Assembly: GCA_013001595.1 (NCBI GenBank)
Contig: JABDMH010000046.1
Span: 1 to 64,000 of the forward strand
DNA length: 64,000 bases
Direction: 5' to 3'
DNA from: Saprospiraceae bacterium
GTDB lineage: Bacteria > Bacteroidota > Bacteroidia > Chitinophagales > Saprospiraceae
Part shown: one piece after another, positions 40,047 through 49,611 of the stretch
Position numbering within the stretch: position 1 is the first letter of the stretch
How the letters are laid out: every line of letters begins with the position of its first letter
Notes under the pieces: generated by a model
Databases searched by the model: none
What the model saw: the letters and a program-made list of their open reading frames with translations, nothing else
What the model was told of the DNA's origin: nothing
Program-made: the position numbers and the translations under genes

Positions 40047-40829
40047 ATGGAGAAGAAATTTTCACTGGAAGGAAAACGCGCGATCGTAACCGGGGCAGGG
40101 AGCGGCATCGGTGAAGCGATCGGCGTAAATTTTGCCCAAGCTGGTGCTTTTGTTTATCTGCTTGATATAAACGACAGCACAGGTGTAGCTGATCGCATCA
40201 GGCAATCTGGAGGAGCAGCTACATTTTGTGCCTGCGACGTTTCCATTCAGCAAGAGGTCGATGCCACCATGGCAACAATTAGATCCGACGGTCCCATAGA
40301 TATCCTGGTAAATAATGCTGGCATTGCACACATAGGTAGTGCTTCGGAAACGGATCCCAAAGCCTTTGATCAGGTCTTGCAGGTCAACGTTTATGGAGTG
40401 TACCATTGTTTGCACGCCGTCCTTCCCTACATGCAAAAAGATGGTGGTGGTGTGATCCTGAATATTGCCTCTACCCTATCATCGGTAGCCATACCACGTA
40501 GGTTTGCTTATGGAGCAAGCAAGGGAGCAGTATTGACCATGACTTATTCAGTGGCATTGGATTATATTGAAGACCACATTCGTTGCAACGCCATATCACC
40601 CGGTCGCGTTCACACTGCCTTTGTTGATGGATACATTGCTAAGAATTATCCAGGGAGGGAACAGGAGATGCTGCATAAACTGTCTAGCGACCATCCCATC
40701 GGACGCATGGCCCAACCATCGGAAATCGCCGACCTGGCACTTTTTCTCTGCTCAGATGAATCAGCATTCATTACCGGTAGCAACCACCCCATAGATGGTG
40801 GATTTACAAAACTGGTTAAGCCAGGCTAG
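40047..40829 (+). CDS. SDR family oxidoreductase
   Basis: AIVTGAGSGIGEAIGVNFAQAGA; DILVNNAGIAHIG; YGASKGAVLTMTYSVALDY; ITGSNHPIDGGFT. Confidence 0.93.
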   Translation: MEKKFSLEGKRAIVTGAGSGIGEAIGVNFAQAGAFVYLLDINDSTGVADRIRQSGGAATFCACDVSIQQEVDATMATIRSDGPIDILVNNAGIAHIGSASETDPKAFDQVLQVNVYGVYHCLHAVLPYMQKDGGGVILNIASTLSSVAIPRRFAYGASKGAVLTMTYSVALDYIEDHIRCNAISPGRVHTAFVDGYIAKNYPGREQEMLHKLSSDHPIGRMAQPSEIADLALFLCSDESAFITGSNHPIDGGFTKLVKPG

Positions 40830-41019
40830 TCTGTTCTCGACCTATCAATCATGACCTACTGCAAAAGCAGTGACCTCAGGTTCCTATGAGAAGTATTACC
40901 TCCTGATCGGAAGATGTGACCAGATTCAGTGATGCTTTAAGTTCGACATCTGGATTTCGGATTCGACTTGGCCGAACCTTCTAGAAGTAATACCTTCACA
41001 TCCCTAAACAAACACAAAG

Positions 41020-41874
41020 ATGAAGCTAATAAGATTTGGTGATCAGGGTAATGAACAGCCCGGAGTTCTTAAAGATGGAAAGCGCCTCGATACCTCAGAA
41101 TTTGGTGAAGATTTTGATCAGCACTTCTATGGCACCGACGGACCGGCTCGTCTGGCTCAGTGGCTAGAAGCTCATGAGTCAGCATGTCCCATTGTCTCCG
41201 ATGAGGCCAGACTGGGTGCGCCGATCGCCTCACCCAGTAAGATCATTTGTATAGGCCTAAACTACGCTGCACATGCACGCGAGAGTGGGCTTGATATTCC
41301 AACAACCCCAATCATCTTTGCCAAGGCGACCTCCGCTATTTGTGGACCTTACGATGATGTGATCATACCAAAAAACAGCACCAAAACGGATTGGGAAGTG
41401 GAATTGGCCATCGTCATAGGAAAAAAAGCATCGTATGTCAGTGAGGAAAACGCCTTGGATCATGTGGCCGGATATGTACTGCACAACGATGTCAGTGAGC
41501 GTGCATTCCAACTCGAACATGGTGGCCAGTGGGTAAAAGGAAAAAGCTGCGACACCTTTGCGCCCTTAGGCCCTTGGGTGGCCACCAAAGATGAGATCAA
41601 AGATCCCAATGATTTGAGACTTTGGTTAAAGATCAATGGTGAAATGCTGCAAGACAGTACGACCGCTGACTTTGTATTTAATACACAGCACCTCGTATCT
41701 TATCTGAGTCAATACATGTCCTTATTGCCAGGTGACATCATATCTACGGGCACGCCATCTGGGGTTGGTCTGGGATTTGATCCGCCGCGATACTTGAAGC
41801 CCGGCGACGTTATGGAATTGGGCATAGATGGATTGGGAGTCTCCAAACAGACTGCTGTAGCTTATAAAGGGTAG
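41020..41874 (+). CDS. Fumarylacetoacetate hydrolase family protein
   Basis: SKIICIGLNYAAHARESGLDIPTTPIIFAKATSAICGPYDDVIIP; WEVELAIVIGKKA; IISTGTPSGVGLGFDPPRYLKPGDVMELGI. Confidence 0.93.
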   Translation: MKLIRFGDQGNEQPGVLKDGKRLDTSEFGEDFDQHFYGTDGPARLAQWLEAHESACPIVSDEARLGAPIASPSKIICIGLNYAAHARESGLDIPTTPIIFAKATSAICGPYDDVIIPKNSTKTDWEVELAIVIGKKASYVSEENALDHVAGYVLHNDVSERAFQLEHGGQWVKGKSCDTFAPLGPWVATKDEIKDPNDLRLWLKINGEMLQDSTTADFVFNTQHLVSYLSQYMSLLPGDIISTGTPSGVGLGFDPPRYLKPGDVMELGIDGLGVSKQTAVAYKG

Positions 41875-42053
41875 AAAAAGGAAAAAGGGTAGAAGAGGGT
41901 GAAAGGGGTCAAAAGTTGCAACGGCGGATATATTCCGCAGATTGACCAACACGCCAATAAGCCATTTCATCAACATCCCAATACGACAATACGCAATACC
42001 CTAAACAAAGTGGCAATCGACTTAGTTAGAGTTCTTGGGAGTAAGCACCATTC

Positions 42054-43091
42054 ATGCCACTGATCGAATTTAAGAAGGAAGGACTGTATGTACCTGCCGC
42101 CGACGTCTACATTGACCCCTGGAGGCGTGTACGTAAGGCTTTGATCACCCACGGCCACTCAGATCATGCTCGTTGGGGTCACCAGCAATACATCTGTTCC
42201 CATCATAGCAAACCGATCATCAAACATCGGCTCGGAGACATCAATGTGCATGGTGTAGCTTATGGTGAGGAGCTGTCCGTCAATGGGGTGAAATTCACCT
42301 TCTTTCCGGCCGGACACATTGTTGGATCCGCTCAAATCAGGGTCGAGCATCAAGGTGAGGTATGGGTGGTCTCTGGAGACTACAAGACTGAAGATGATGG
42401 CATCAGCGGTACTTTTTCCCCGATCAAATGTCATACGTTCATTACCGAATGTACCTTTGGCTTACCCATCTACACCTGGGTTCCCCAGCAACAAGTCTTT
42501 GATAAAATCAACCACTGGTGGTCTACAAATCAAGCGAATGGAGTGACCAGCATATTGATGGGGTATAGCCTGGGAAAAGCACAAAGGCTGCTGGCAGGAA
42601 TTGATGCCAGTATTGGGCCGATCTACACACATGGAGCAGTGGAGCAGATGAATGCCGTCATAAAGACGGCAGGTATTCCTTTGCCACCTACCAAGTACCT
42701 CAACAAAGAAGTGACCGAGAAAGAATTGGCCGGCAGCCTAGTCATCACCCCACAGGGAGCCACGAGATCAACCTGGATGAAAAGATTCGGACAAGTTTCA
42801 CTCGCCAATGCTTCGGGATGGATGCAATTGCGAGGAGCCCGACGCAGGGGTGGGGCAGACCGCGGTTTCGTATTGTCTGATCATGCCGATTGGCAAGGAC
42901 TCAATGATGCCATAACTGCGACTGGTGCAGAGACCGTCTATGCCACTCATGGATATACGAATGTTTTTAAGCAGTGGCTTGACAGCAGGGGTTTGGATGC
43001 AAGGGTGGTCCAGACAAAATTTGAAGGGGAGTTATCAGAAGAGAATTCGGTAGAATCGAGCCAATCAGATAAATTGCCAAGTGACGAATGA
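42054..43091 (+). CDS. Ligase-associated DNA damage response exonuclease (metallo-beta-lactamase fold)
   Basis: ITHGHSDHARWGHQQYICSHHSKPIIKHR; FFPAGHIVGSAQIRVEHQGEVWVVSGDYK; FVLSDHADWQGL. Confidence 0.9.
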   Translation: MPLIEFKKEGLYVPAADVYIDPWRRVRKALITHGHSDHARWGHQQYICSHHSKPIIKHRLGDINVHGVAYGEELSVNGVKFTFFPAGHIVGSAQIRVEHQGEVWVVSGDYKTEDDGISGTFSPIKCHTFITECTFGLPIYTWVPQQQVFDKINHWWSTNQANGVTSILMGYSLGKAQRLLAGIDASIGPIYTHGAVEQMNAVIKTAGIPLPPTKYLNKEVTEKELAGSLVITPQGATRSTWMKRFGQVSLANASGWMQLRGARRRGGADRGFVLSDHADWQGLNDAITATGAETVYATHGYTNVFKQWLDSRGLDARVVQTKFEGELSEENSVESSQSDKLPSDE

Positions 43092-44677
43092 AACATTTTG
43101 CCGATCTATTTGAAGCCTTAGACCAGACCACAAAAACCACCGCTAAAGTTGGCGCTTTGGCTGGCTACTTTGCCCGTGCCACAACCGAAGATCGCCTCTG
43201 GACCATGGCCCTGCTTTCCCACAAGAGACCTCGGCGAACTGTCACCACCACCCTACTGCGCACCTGGGCTGCAGAAGAAGCCAATCTGCCCTTGTGGCTC
43301 TTTGAAGAATCTTACCACATTGTCGGTGATCTGGCTGAAGCCATCGCTCTTGTCTTACCCAAACCTGAGGGACAATCTACAAAATCACTAAGTGAATGGA
43401 TAAACATCATTCGGTCTTTAAAAGACGAAACCGATGAAGTCAAAAGAGAAACCATCACCAAGGCTTGGTCCGTACTTAATCACCAAGAGCGATTTGTATT
43501 CAACAAATTGATCACCGGAGGCTTCCGGATCGGCGTCTCTCAAAAACTGATGACCAGGGCACTCGCCCAGGCCACTGGTTTGGATGAGAACATCATAGCC
43601 CAACGACTCATGGGCAATTGGACACCGGATGAAACCACCTTTGAGCGACTGCTATTTGAAGAAAAGCCAGAAGACAAATTATCTCGTCCTTATCCCTTCT
43701 ATCTGGCCTATGCACTGGATCTGGATCCAACATCTCTTGGTCCCGTGGCTGACTGGCAAGTAGAAAGAAAGTGGGATGGCATCAGGGGACAGGTGATCAT
43801 TCGTGAAAGTCACCTATTTGTATGGTCGCGCGGTGAAGAACTAGTCACAGATAGATTTCCAGAATTTGAGATGCTGGCCGAAAGTTTTCCTAAGGGAGTC
43901 GTCATTGACGGTGAGATCTTGCCATGGAAAGAGGGAAACCCCCTCCCCTTCCAGCTTCTACAAACTAGAATAGGCAGAAAAAAACTGTCCAAAAAAGCAC
44001 TTGAGACGGCTCCGGTGATCCTCATGGCCTACGACTTGCTGGAGTATGATGGCGACGATTACCGGTCTCATCCCCTGGAAACAAGAAGGGAAAAACTGGT
44101 TGCTGTGGTTAATGAAGTAAACTGCGATGCACTTAAATTATCACCGCTGGTAAAGACGGAGGACTGGCTAGCACTAAATGAGGAGCGTAAGAAATCAAGA
44201 GCACACCATTGTGAAGGATTTATGCTCAAACGAAAAGACAGCATCTACAAGCAAGGTCGAAAGAAAGGAGATTGGTGGAAATGGAAAATTGATCCACTTA
44301 CCATTGATGCGGTCATGCTGTATGCCCAACAAGGTCATGGACGGAGAGCCAACCTCTTCACCGACTACACTTTTGCCGTTTGGGACGGGGATAACCTAGT
44401 CCCATTTGCAAAGGCCTATTCGGGGCTAACGGATGGAGAATTTAAAGAAATCACGCGCTTCGTGCGCCAACATACACTTGATCGCTATGGTCCAGTGAGG
44501 GCGGTAAAGCCTCAATTGGTTTTTGAACTGGCCTTTGAAGGAATTCAACGAAGTACGCGTCATAAGTCTGGAGTAGCACTAAGGTTTCCGCGAATGTTGC
44601 GTTGGCGAAAGGACAAGAAAGCCAGCGAGGCCAACTCCTTGGTTGATCTTAAAGGTATGCTGGATCTCTATGGTTAG
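43088..44677 (+). CDS. ATP-dependent DNA ligase (ligase-associated repair system type)
   Basis: WQVERKWDGIRGQVIIR (K-x-DG motif); VIDGEILPW; HCEGFMLKRKDSIYKQGRKKGDWWKWK; ATGA overlap with exonuclease stop. Confidence 0.93.
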   Translation: MKHFADLFEALDQTTKTTAKVGALAGYFARATTEDRLWTMALLSHKRPRRTVTTTLLRTWAAEEANLPLWLFEESYHIVGDLAEAIALVLPKPEGQSTKSLSEWINIIRSLKDETDEVKRETITKAWSVLNHQERFVFNKLITGGFRIGVSQKLMTRALAQATGLDENIIAQRLMGNWTPDETTFERLLFEEKPEDKLSRPYPFYLAYALDLDPTSLGPVADWQVERKWDGIRGQVIIRESHLFVWSRGEELVTDRFPEFEMLAESFPKGVVIDGEILPWKEGNPLPFQLLQTRIGRKKLSKKALETAPVILMAYDLLEYDGDDYRSHPLETRREKLVAVVNEVNCDALKLSPLVKTEDWLALNEERKKSRAHHCEGFMLKRKDSIYKQGRKKGDWWKWKIDPLTIDAVMLYAQQGHGRRANLFTDYTFAVWDGDNLVPFAKAYSGLTDGEFKEITRFVRQHTLDRYGPVRAVKPQLVFELAFEGIQRSTRHKSGVALRFPRMLRWRKDKKASEANSLVDLKGMLDLYG

Positions 44678-45140
44678 CGAGCTAGAGTTGACTGAAAAAC
44701 ACCGCATGGAGTCTGTACGCAAATCCCACGCACTGCTATTACTGCCCGCTTCTGCAACTACCTTGCAGTGTATGATCAAAAACTGCAACTTTGCAGTCAT
44801 GGATCCCAAGTTCACAGATGCTGTTATCATTGCCTTCAATTATGGGATAGAGTCCATTGCTCCTATGCATCAACTCGGTGACCGTATGGCTTACAAAGTT
44901 GATCATACAGGCAAAGGATATTATGATGGCCACGAACTTGCGGATGACGATTCACACGGAACTTACTACCTCTATGGTATAAATGCTGAAGAAGTGTACA
45001 AGCTGATTGAACCTGTACTCTTTACCGTCGACTGGATGGAAGGCGCCCATGTGACTTTGAGGTTCGGCAAAGAACGCGGAGAACAGGCCAAAAAGATCGA
45101 GTTCATTTTAGAGCGCACTACACCCACTGCCTCTCAGTAA
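44670..45140 (+). CDS. Hypothetical 157-aa protein, translationally coupled to the DNA ligase
   Basis: ATG at 44670 overlaps the ligase stop (ATGGTTAG); ORF open to 45140; no recognised domain. Confidence 0.75.
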   Translation: MVSELELTEKHRMESVRKSHALLLLPASATTLQCMIKNCNFAVMDPKFTDAVIIAFNYGIESIAPMHQLGDRMAYKVDHTGKGYYDGHELADDDSHGTYYLYGINAEEVYKLIEPVLFTVDWMEGAHVTLRFGKERGEQAKKIEFILERTTPTASQ

Positions 45141-45146
45141 TCCATC

Positions 45147-46187
45147 TTAGACCGCCTTAGCAACTTCCTGCCACCGCTTATAGAACTCAAACTGCCAATC
45201 ATCAGCATGTATAGCCGAACGCCATTTGTGCTTACCCTTTTTGATATGCCGTAGCATAATGATTTGGCGTGGTGACAGCACAGATTCAGGTTTTTTCCCC
45301 AATCCCACCAGCGCATTGGCCTTCATTGCCTGCATAGGTGTCATCGGTATGAATTGATAGATGGTCTTTGACAGATAGTATTTTGGTTCGGCATCTATGC
45401 GAAAAGATTTGCTTTCTTTGACTTTGCCCGCACCGAGTTTTCTCGTGGCTTTCTTTCTCTGTGCATCATTATAGGTGTAGACAACATCACCACATCCCAC
45501 TTCACTGCCATGAGTCACAATATCCTCCAAACCTACCAAGGAGGGATTGAAATATACATTGACAACCTCACGACGATCCATAAAACCAGGCTCCGTGGCC
45601 ACCACACCCTCTATTTTTCCCAGTTCTTTCTCCCCCGTCCAGAAACAGTACATACTGAGGGTCGCTTTTTCCAAAGATCCTTCCTGTGCCAGGAGTTCTT
45701 CCTCCAATAGTCGCAGATATGTCGGCACGGTGCTGTTAAGTTTTTCTAAGCCTTGAATCATATAGGCGACCAGGCCACTGGGAGAATAGTTGGCACTCAA
45801 CCTAGGAAGCAAATCTTTCTTGTCGGCCCCCACCATACGTACCACTGGATTGTTCCAACTCGGTTCCTTATAATAATCCAAAACGGCTTTATCCTTACCT
45901 CCTTTATTATTATGAATTGCCAGAGGAACGAAATAAGTCTCAATGGCTTCTACAATGAGTGGATGACTTAGCACTACATTCCCATAGCGCTGGCAAGTCA
46001 TGCAACCTGGCACTTCCTGAAAAAGGATCAATACGGGCTTGTTACCTGCTTCAGCGAGTGTAAGTGCATCATCCATATTTCTCTGCCATTGCACCTTACC
46101 CAGTTCTTTAGGATTATTGGTGCCGAAAATGTGAGACACAAAAAGTAGGCTAAGCAATGCTGGCAATAATAGGATTGTGCTTTTCAT
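45147..46187 (-). CDS. VPGUxxT-family-like thioredoxin-fold protein (Cys form) with MsrA-like region
   Basis: Signal peptide; ILFQEVPGCMTCQRYGNVVLSHPLIVEAIETYFVPL; later MYCFWTGEKELGKIEGVVATEPGFMDRREVVNVYFNPSLVGLEDIV and PKYYLSKTIYQFIPMTPMQAMKANALVGLGKKPESVLSPRQ. Confidence 0.75.
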   Translation of the reverse strand: MKSTILLLPALLSLLFVSHIFGTNNPKELGKVQWQRNMDDALTLAEAGNKPVLILFQEVPGCMTCQRYGNVVLSHPLIVEAIETYFVPLAIHNNKGGKDKAVLDYYKEPSWNNPVVRMVGADKKDLLPRLSANYSPSGLVAYMIQGLEKLNSTVPTYLRLLEEELLAQEGSLEKATLSMYCFWTGEKELGKIEGVVATEPGFMDRREVVNVYFNPSLVGLEDIVTHGSEVGCGDVVYTYNDAQRKKATRKLGAGKVKESKSFRIDAEPKYYLSKTIYQFIPMTPMQAMKANALVGLGKKPESVLSPRQIIMLRHIKKGKHKWRSAIHADDWQFEFYKRWQEVAKAV

Positions 46188-46260
46188 AATGGACTGAGTA
46201 ATTTCAGATGTACAAACCGCGGTTAATAAACTTAATCATTTTTGTAGGACATGGGAACGG

Positions 46261-46895
46261 GAACCACATAGGCCCAATGGGGACACATATGTAGTCAGAC
46301 CAGCAAAGAAAGGTAGTATTCAGGACATTAAAACATTGGTACAGGTGAGGTACATGACAGACTAGAAAATTATGTGGCCTATGTACCTATTGTGGTTCAA
46401 AAAACTAACGTCCAATTGTTGAAAGGGAACCACTTAGGCACAATAGGGACACATCGGTGGTTAGAACTGCAAAGAAAGGTACAATTCAGGACAGCAATAC
46501 ACTGGGTACAGGTGGGGTACATGACAGGCTAGAAAACTATGTGCCTATGCATCTATGGTGGTTCAAAAAAAAAGGTCCAATGTTAGAAGGGAACCACACT
46601 GGCACAATAGGGACACATCGGTGTTGAGACCAGCAAAGAAAGGTAGTATTCAGGACATTAAGGCAGTGGTACAGGTGGGCTACATGACAGACTAGAAAAA
46701 TATGTGGCCTATGTACCTATTGTAGTTCAAAAAACTAACGTCCAATTGCCGGAAGGGAACCGCATAGGCAGAATAGGGACTCACAGATGGTTGGATCAGC
46801 AAAGAAGGGTGGTATTCAGGACAGTAAGACACTGGTGCAGGTAGGTATAACTGACAGACAAGAAAACTATGTGACCTATGTACCTATTGTGGTTC
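46261..46895. repeat. Array of four ~138-bp units with terminal inverted repeats and 26-28 bp A-rich linkers
   Basis: Units 46261-46398, 46427-46564, 46591-46728, 46757-46895. Each starts GAACCRC(W/C)... and ends ...TGTRGTTC or TGGTGGTTC; shared core GCAAAGAARGGT...ATTCAGGACA...GGT...GACAGRC.AGAAAA.TATGTG. Confidence 0.9.
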
Positions 46896-47013
46896 AAAAA
46901 AAGATAGTATCTAGTCAGTCAGGCAGCGATTTTGTGCCGCATCCAAGCTTAGATGACACTCCGAAACAATTGAGGCCCTACTACCATTAATATGTGGTCT
47001 TCCAAAGCAAGAG

Positions 47014-49458
47014 ATGAAAGACAGTAGCGCATTACATCCTATATATACCTGGTTTAGAGAGTGTGGGCAAGAGCCATTCGCCTTTCAGGAGTCCGCATGG
47101 TCTGCATACCTAGCTGGCCATTCAGGTATGGTCAATGCTCCTACCGGAAGCGGGAAAACTTTTTCTCTTATGGTTCCGATTGTCTTACAGGGCTTGCAGA
47201 GGGAGCAGACCGAACATCTACAAGCACTTTGGATCACGCCCATACGGGCCCTAGCCAAAGAAATAAAGAAGGCAGGAGAAGAAGTGATCAAAGGACTGGG
47301 CAGTCCCTGGAAAATTGGTATTCGTACAGGTGATACACAGACTGCCGATCGGAAAAAACAATGGGAAAATGCACCGCAAATTTTAATCACTACTCCGGAA
47401 AGCGTACATCTATTAATGGCCACTCGTGGCTATGAAAATTTCTTCAAAAAGGTACAAGTAGTTGTTGCCGATGAATGGCACGAGTTAGTAGGATCTAAAC
47501 GCGGGGTACTGATGGAGCTTGCGCTAAGTAGGCTAAAATCAATTAGCCCCGAGCTCAGGATCTGGGGCATTTCTGCCACCATCGGTAATATGGAGGAAGC
47601 ACAAGCTGTACTTTTTGGCAATTGGCACAGTGAACGCCCGACTAAAATTACGGTAGTCCATTCCGAAATCAAGAAAGTCATATCCATCGAGACCATTTTT
47701 CCTGACGAGATCGAGACTTACCCTTGGACCGGGCATTTAGGCGTGAAACTAGTCGCAAAAGTGATCCCCATCATCCTCCAGAGTGGGTCGACACTAATTT
47801 TTACCAATACCAGAAGTCAATGCGAACTTTGGTACCAAAAGTTACTGGAAGAGATGCCCGATCTTTCGGGCCAAATAGCGATGCATCATGGATCCATGAG
47901 TCGCGAGCTGAGGGACTGGGTCGAAGATGCCTTGCACCTAGAGAAAATCAAAGCCGTGGTTTGTACCTCCAGCCTCGATCTAGGTGTGGACTTCAGGCCA
48001 GTCGAAACGATCGTACAGGTAGGTAGTCCCAAAGGTGTAGCTAGGTTTGTACAACGAGCAGGTCGGAGTGGTCATCAACCGGGGGCCACGAGCAAGATTT
48101 ATTTTCTTCCCACACACTCCCTCGAAATTGTCGAAGGTGCAGCACTCAAGGAGGCCATCAGGCGAGACATTGTCGAAGAGCGCATACCATTCTTGCGCAG
48201 TTTCGATGTATTGATGCAGTACTTAGTGACTCTAGCTGTCTCAGAGGGATTCGATTCTGATCAGATCTATGAAGAAGTCAAATCCACTTTTTGCTTTAAC
48301 AGCATGTCGCCTGAGGAATGGATACTCGTCTTGCAATTCACCGTTTCAGGAGGAAGTCTAGAGGCTTACGATGAGTTTCGCAAATTAGGCCGAGACAAGC
48401 AGGGACTTTATCGCGTCACGCAGAAACGTGTGGCCATGCGCCATCGACTATCTATTGGGACCATCGTTGGAGATAACGCATTGATTGTCAAATATCTTAG
48501 TGGGCGCAAGTTGGGCAACATTGAGGAGAGCTTCATCACAAAGTTGAATCCTGGTGACCATTTCTGGTTTGCCGGCAAGAGTTTGGCCTTGGTGCGCATC
48601 AAGGAGAATATCGCCTATGTGCGACGAACGAAGGCAAAGGATGGTAAGACCCCATCGTGGCAAGGGGGTAGGATGCCGTTGTCGTCTCAACTATCAGACA
48701 TGATCCGCTACAAACTGGATACCTATGCCCATGGAAGTGAAACCGATGAGGACATCTTAGCATTGAAACCACTCTTTGATATTCAACAGTCTCGTTCAAA
48801 GATCCCACGTCAAGACCAGTTGCTGATTGAGTACTTCCATGATCGAGAAGGATATCATTTGGTTTTATATCCCTTTGAAGGTCGTTATGTACATGAGGGT
48901 ATGGCAGCATTGATCGCCTACCGCCTCTCGCACATCAAACCCTTGACCGTAAGCATAGCCATGAACGATTATGGTTTTGAATTGCTTTCAGATAGGCAGA
49001 TTCCCATCGAAGAAGCATTGTCACACAATGACTTGTTTAATACCAACCAATTACAGAAGGACATTTGGGCCAGTGTAAATACTGCTGAAATGGCACGCAA
49101 GAGATTTCGCGACATCGCGGCCATTGCCGGGCTAGTATTCAAAGGCTTTCCCGGGAAATACAAAAAGGAGCGCCATCTGCAATCATCTACCGGGCTTTTG
49201 TTCGAGGTATTTAAAGACTACGATCCACAAAATCTGTTGTTCCTGCAGGCCTATGACGAAATCCTAACTTTCCAATTGGAAGAAGCACGTTTACGATCTG
49301 CATTAAATCGCATTTCTAGCCAGGAAATCCTCCTCGAAAAACCAACAGTGGCCACACCCTTTTCATTTCCGATTATTGTCGACCGGCTCAGAGAGCGAAT
49401 GAGTACCGAAAAAATCTTGGCCAGGATCAAACGGATGAAACTGAAATTAGATTCTTGA
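47014..49458 (+). CDS. Ligase-associated DNA damage response DEXH-box helicase (Lhr-like)
   Basis: MVNAPTGSGKTFSLMVPIVL; VVVADEWHELVGSKRGVLMELALSRLK; GISATIGN; VVCTSSLDLGVDFRPVETIVQVGSPKGVARFVQRAGRSGHQPG. Confidence 0.94.
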   Translation: MKDSSALHPIYTWFRECGQEPFAFQESAWSAYLAGHSGMVNAPTGSGKTFSLMVPIVLQGLQREQTEHLQALWITPIRALAKEIKKAGEEVIKGLGSPWKIGIRTGDTQTADRKKQWENAPQILITTPESVHLLMATRGYENFFKKVQVVVADEWHELVGSKRGVLMELALSRLKSISPELRIWGISATIGNMEEAQAVLFGNWHSERPTKITVVHSEIKKVISIETIFPDEIETYPWTGHLGVKLVAKVIPIILQSGSTLIFTNTRSQCELWYQKLLEEMPDLSGQIAMHHGSMSRELRDWVEDALHLEKIKAVVCTSSLDLGVDFRPVETIVQVGSPKGVARFVQRAGRSGHQPGATSKIYFLPTHSLEIVEGAALKEAIRRDIVEERIPFLRSFDVLMQYLVTLAVSEGFDSDQIYEEVKSTFCFNSMSPEEWILVLQFTVSGGSLEAYDEFRKLGRDKQGLYRVTQKRVAMRHRLSIGTIVGDNALIVKYLSGRKLGNIEESFITKLNPGDHFWFAGKSLALVRIKENIAYVRRTKAKDGKTPSWQGGRMPLSSQLSDMIRYKLDTYAHGSETDEDILALKPLFDIQQSRSKIPRQDQLLIEYFHDREGYHLVLYPFEGRYVHEGMAALIAYRLSHIKPLTVSIAMNDYGFELLSDRQIPIEEALSHNDLFNTNQLQKDIWASVNTAEMARKRFRDIAAIAGLVFKGFPGKYKKERHLQSSTGLLFEVFKDYDPQNLLFLQAYDEILTFQLEEARLRSALNRISSQEILLEKPTVATPFSFPIIVDRLRERMSTEKILARIKRMKLKLDS

Positions 49459-49611
49459 TAGTCGAATCGGTCCACAACATACAGAGTTGGGATAACGTAT
49501 AAAAAGCCTTAAGATACCACCCCCTCACATACATAATTAGCTCCTGGCCATTGCTGTCTATTCATACTTTGTATTTGCTGCATTACTTTTCTGGAGGGCT
49601 CTGCAAAGACA

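Noticed and set aside
40047-41874. SDR plus FAH-family pair as a new sugar pathway
   Set aside because: Fits known fuconate-type sugar acid degradation pairs; substrate cannot be decided from sequence and nothing unusual is seen.
46261-46895. CRISPR array interpretation of the repeats
   Set aside because: Units are ~138 bp and degenerate, linkers are similar to each other, and no cas genes are present.
46787-46990. 67-aa ORF in the fourth repeat unit
   Set aside because: The frame is broken by stops or frameshifts in the other three units and the unit period is not a multiple of 3; treated as part of the repeat array.
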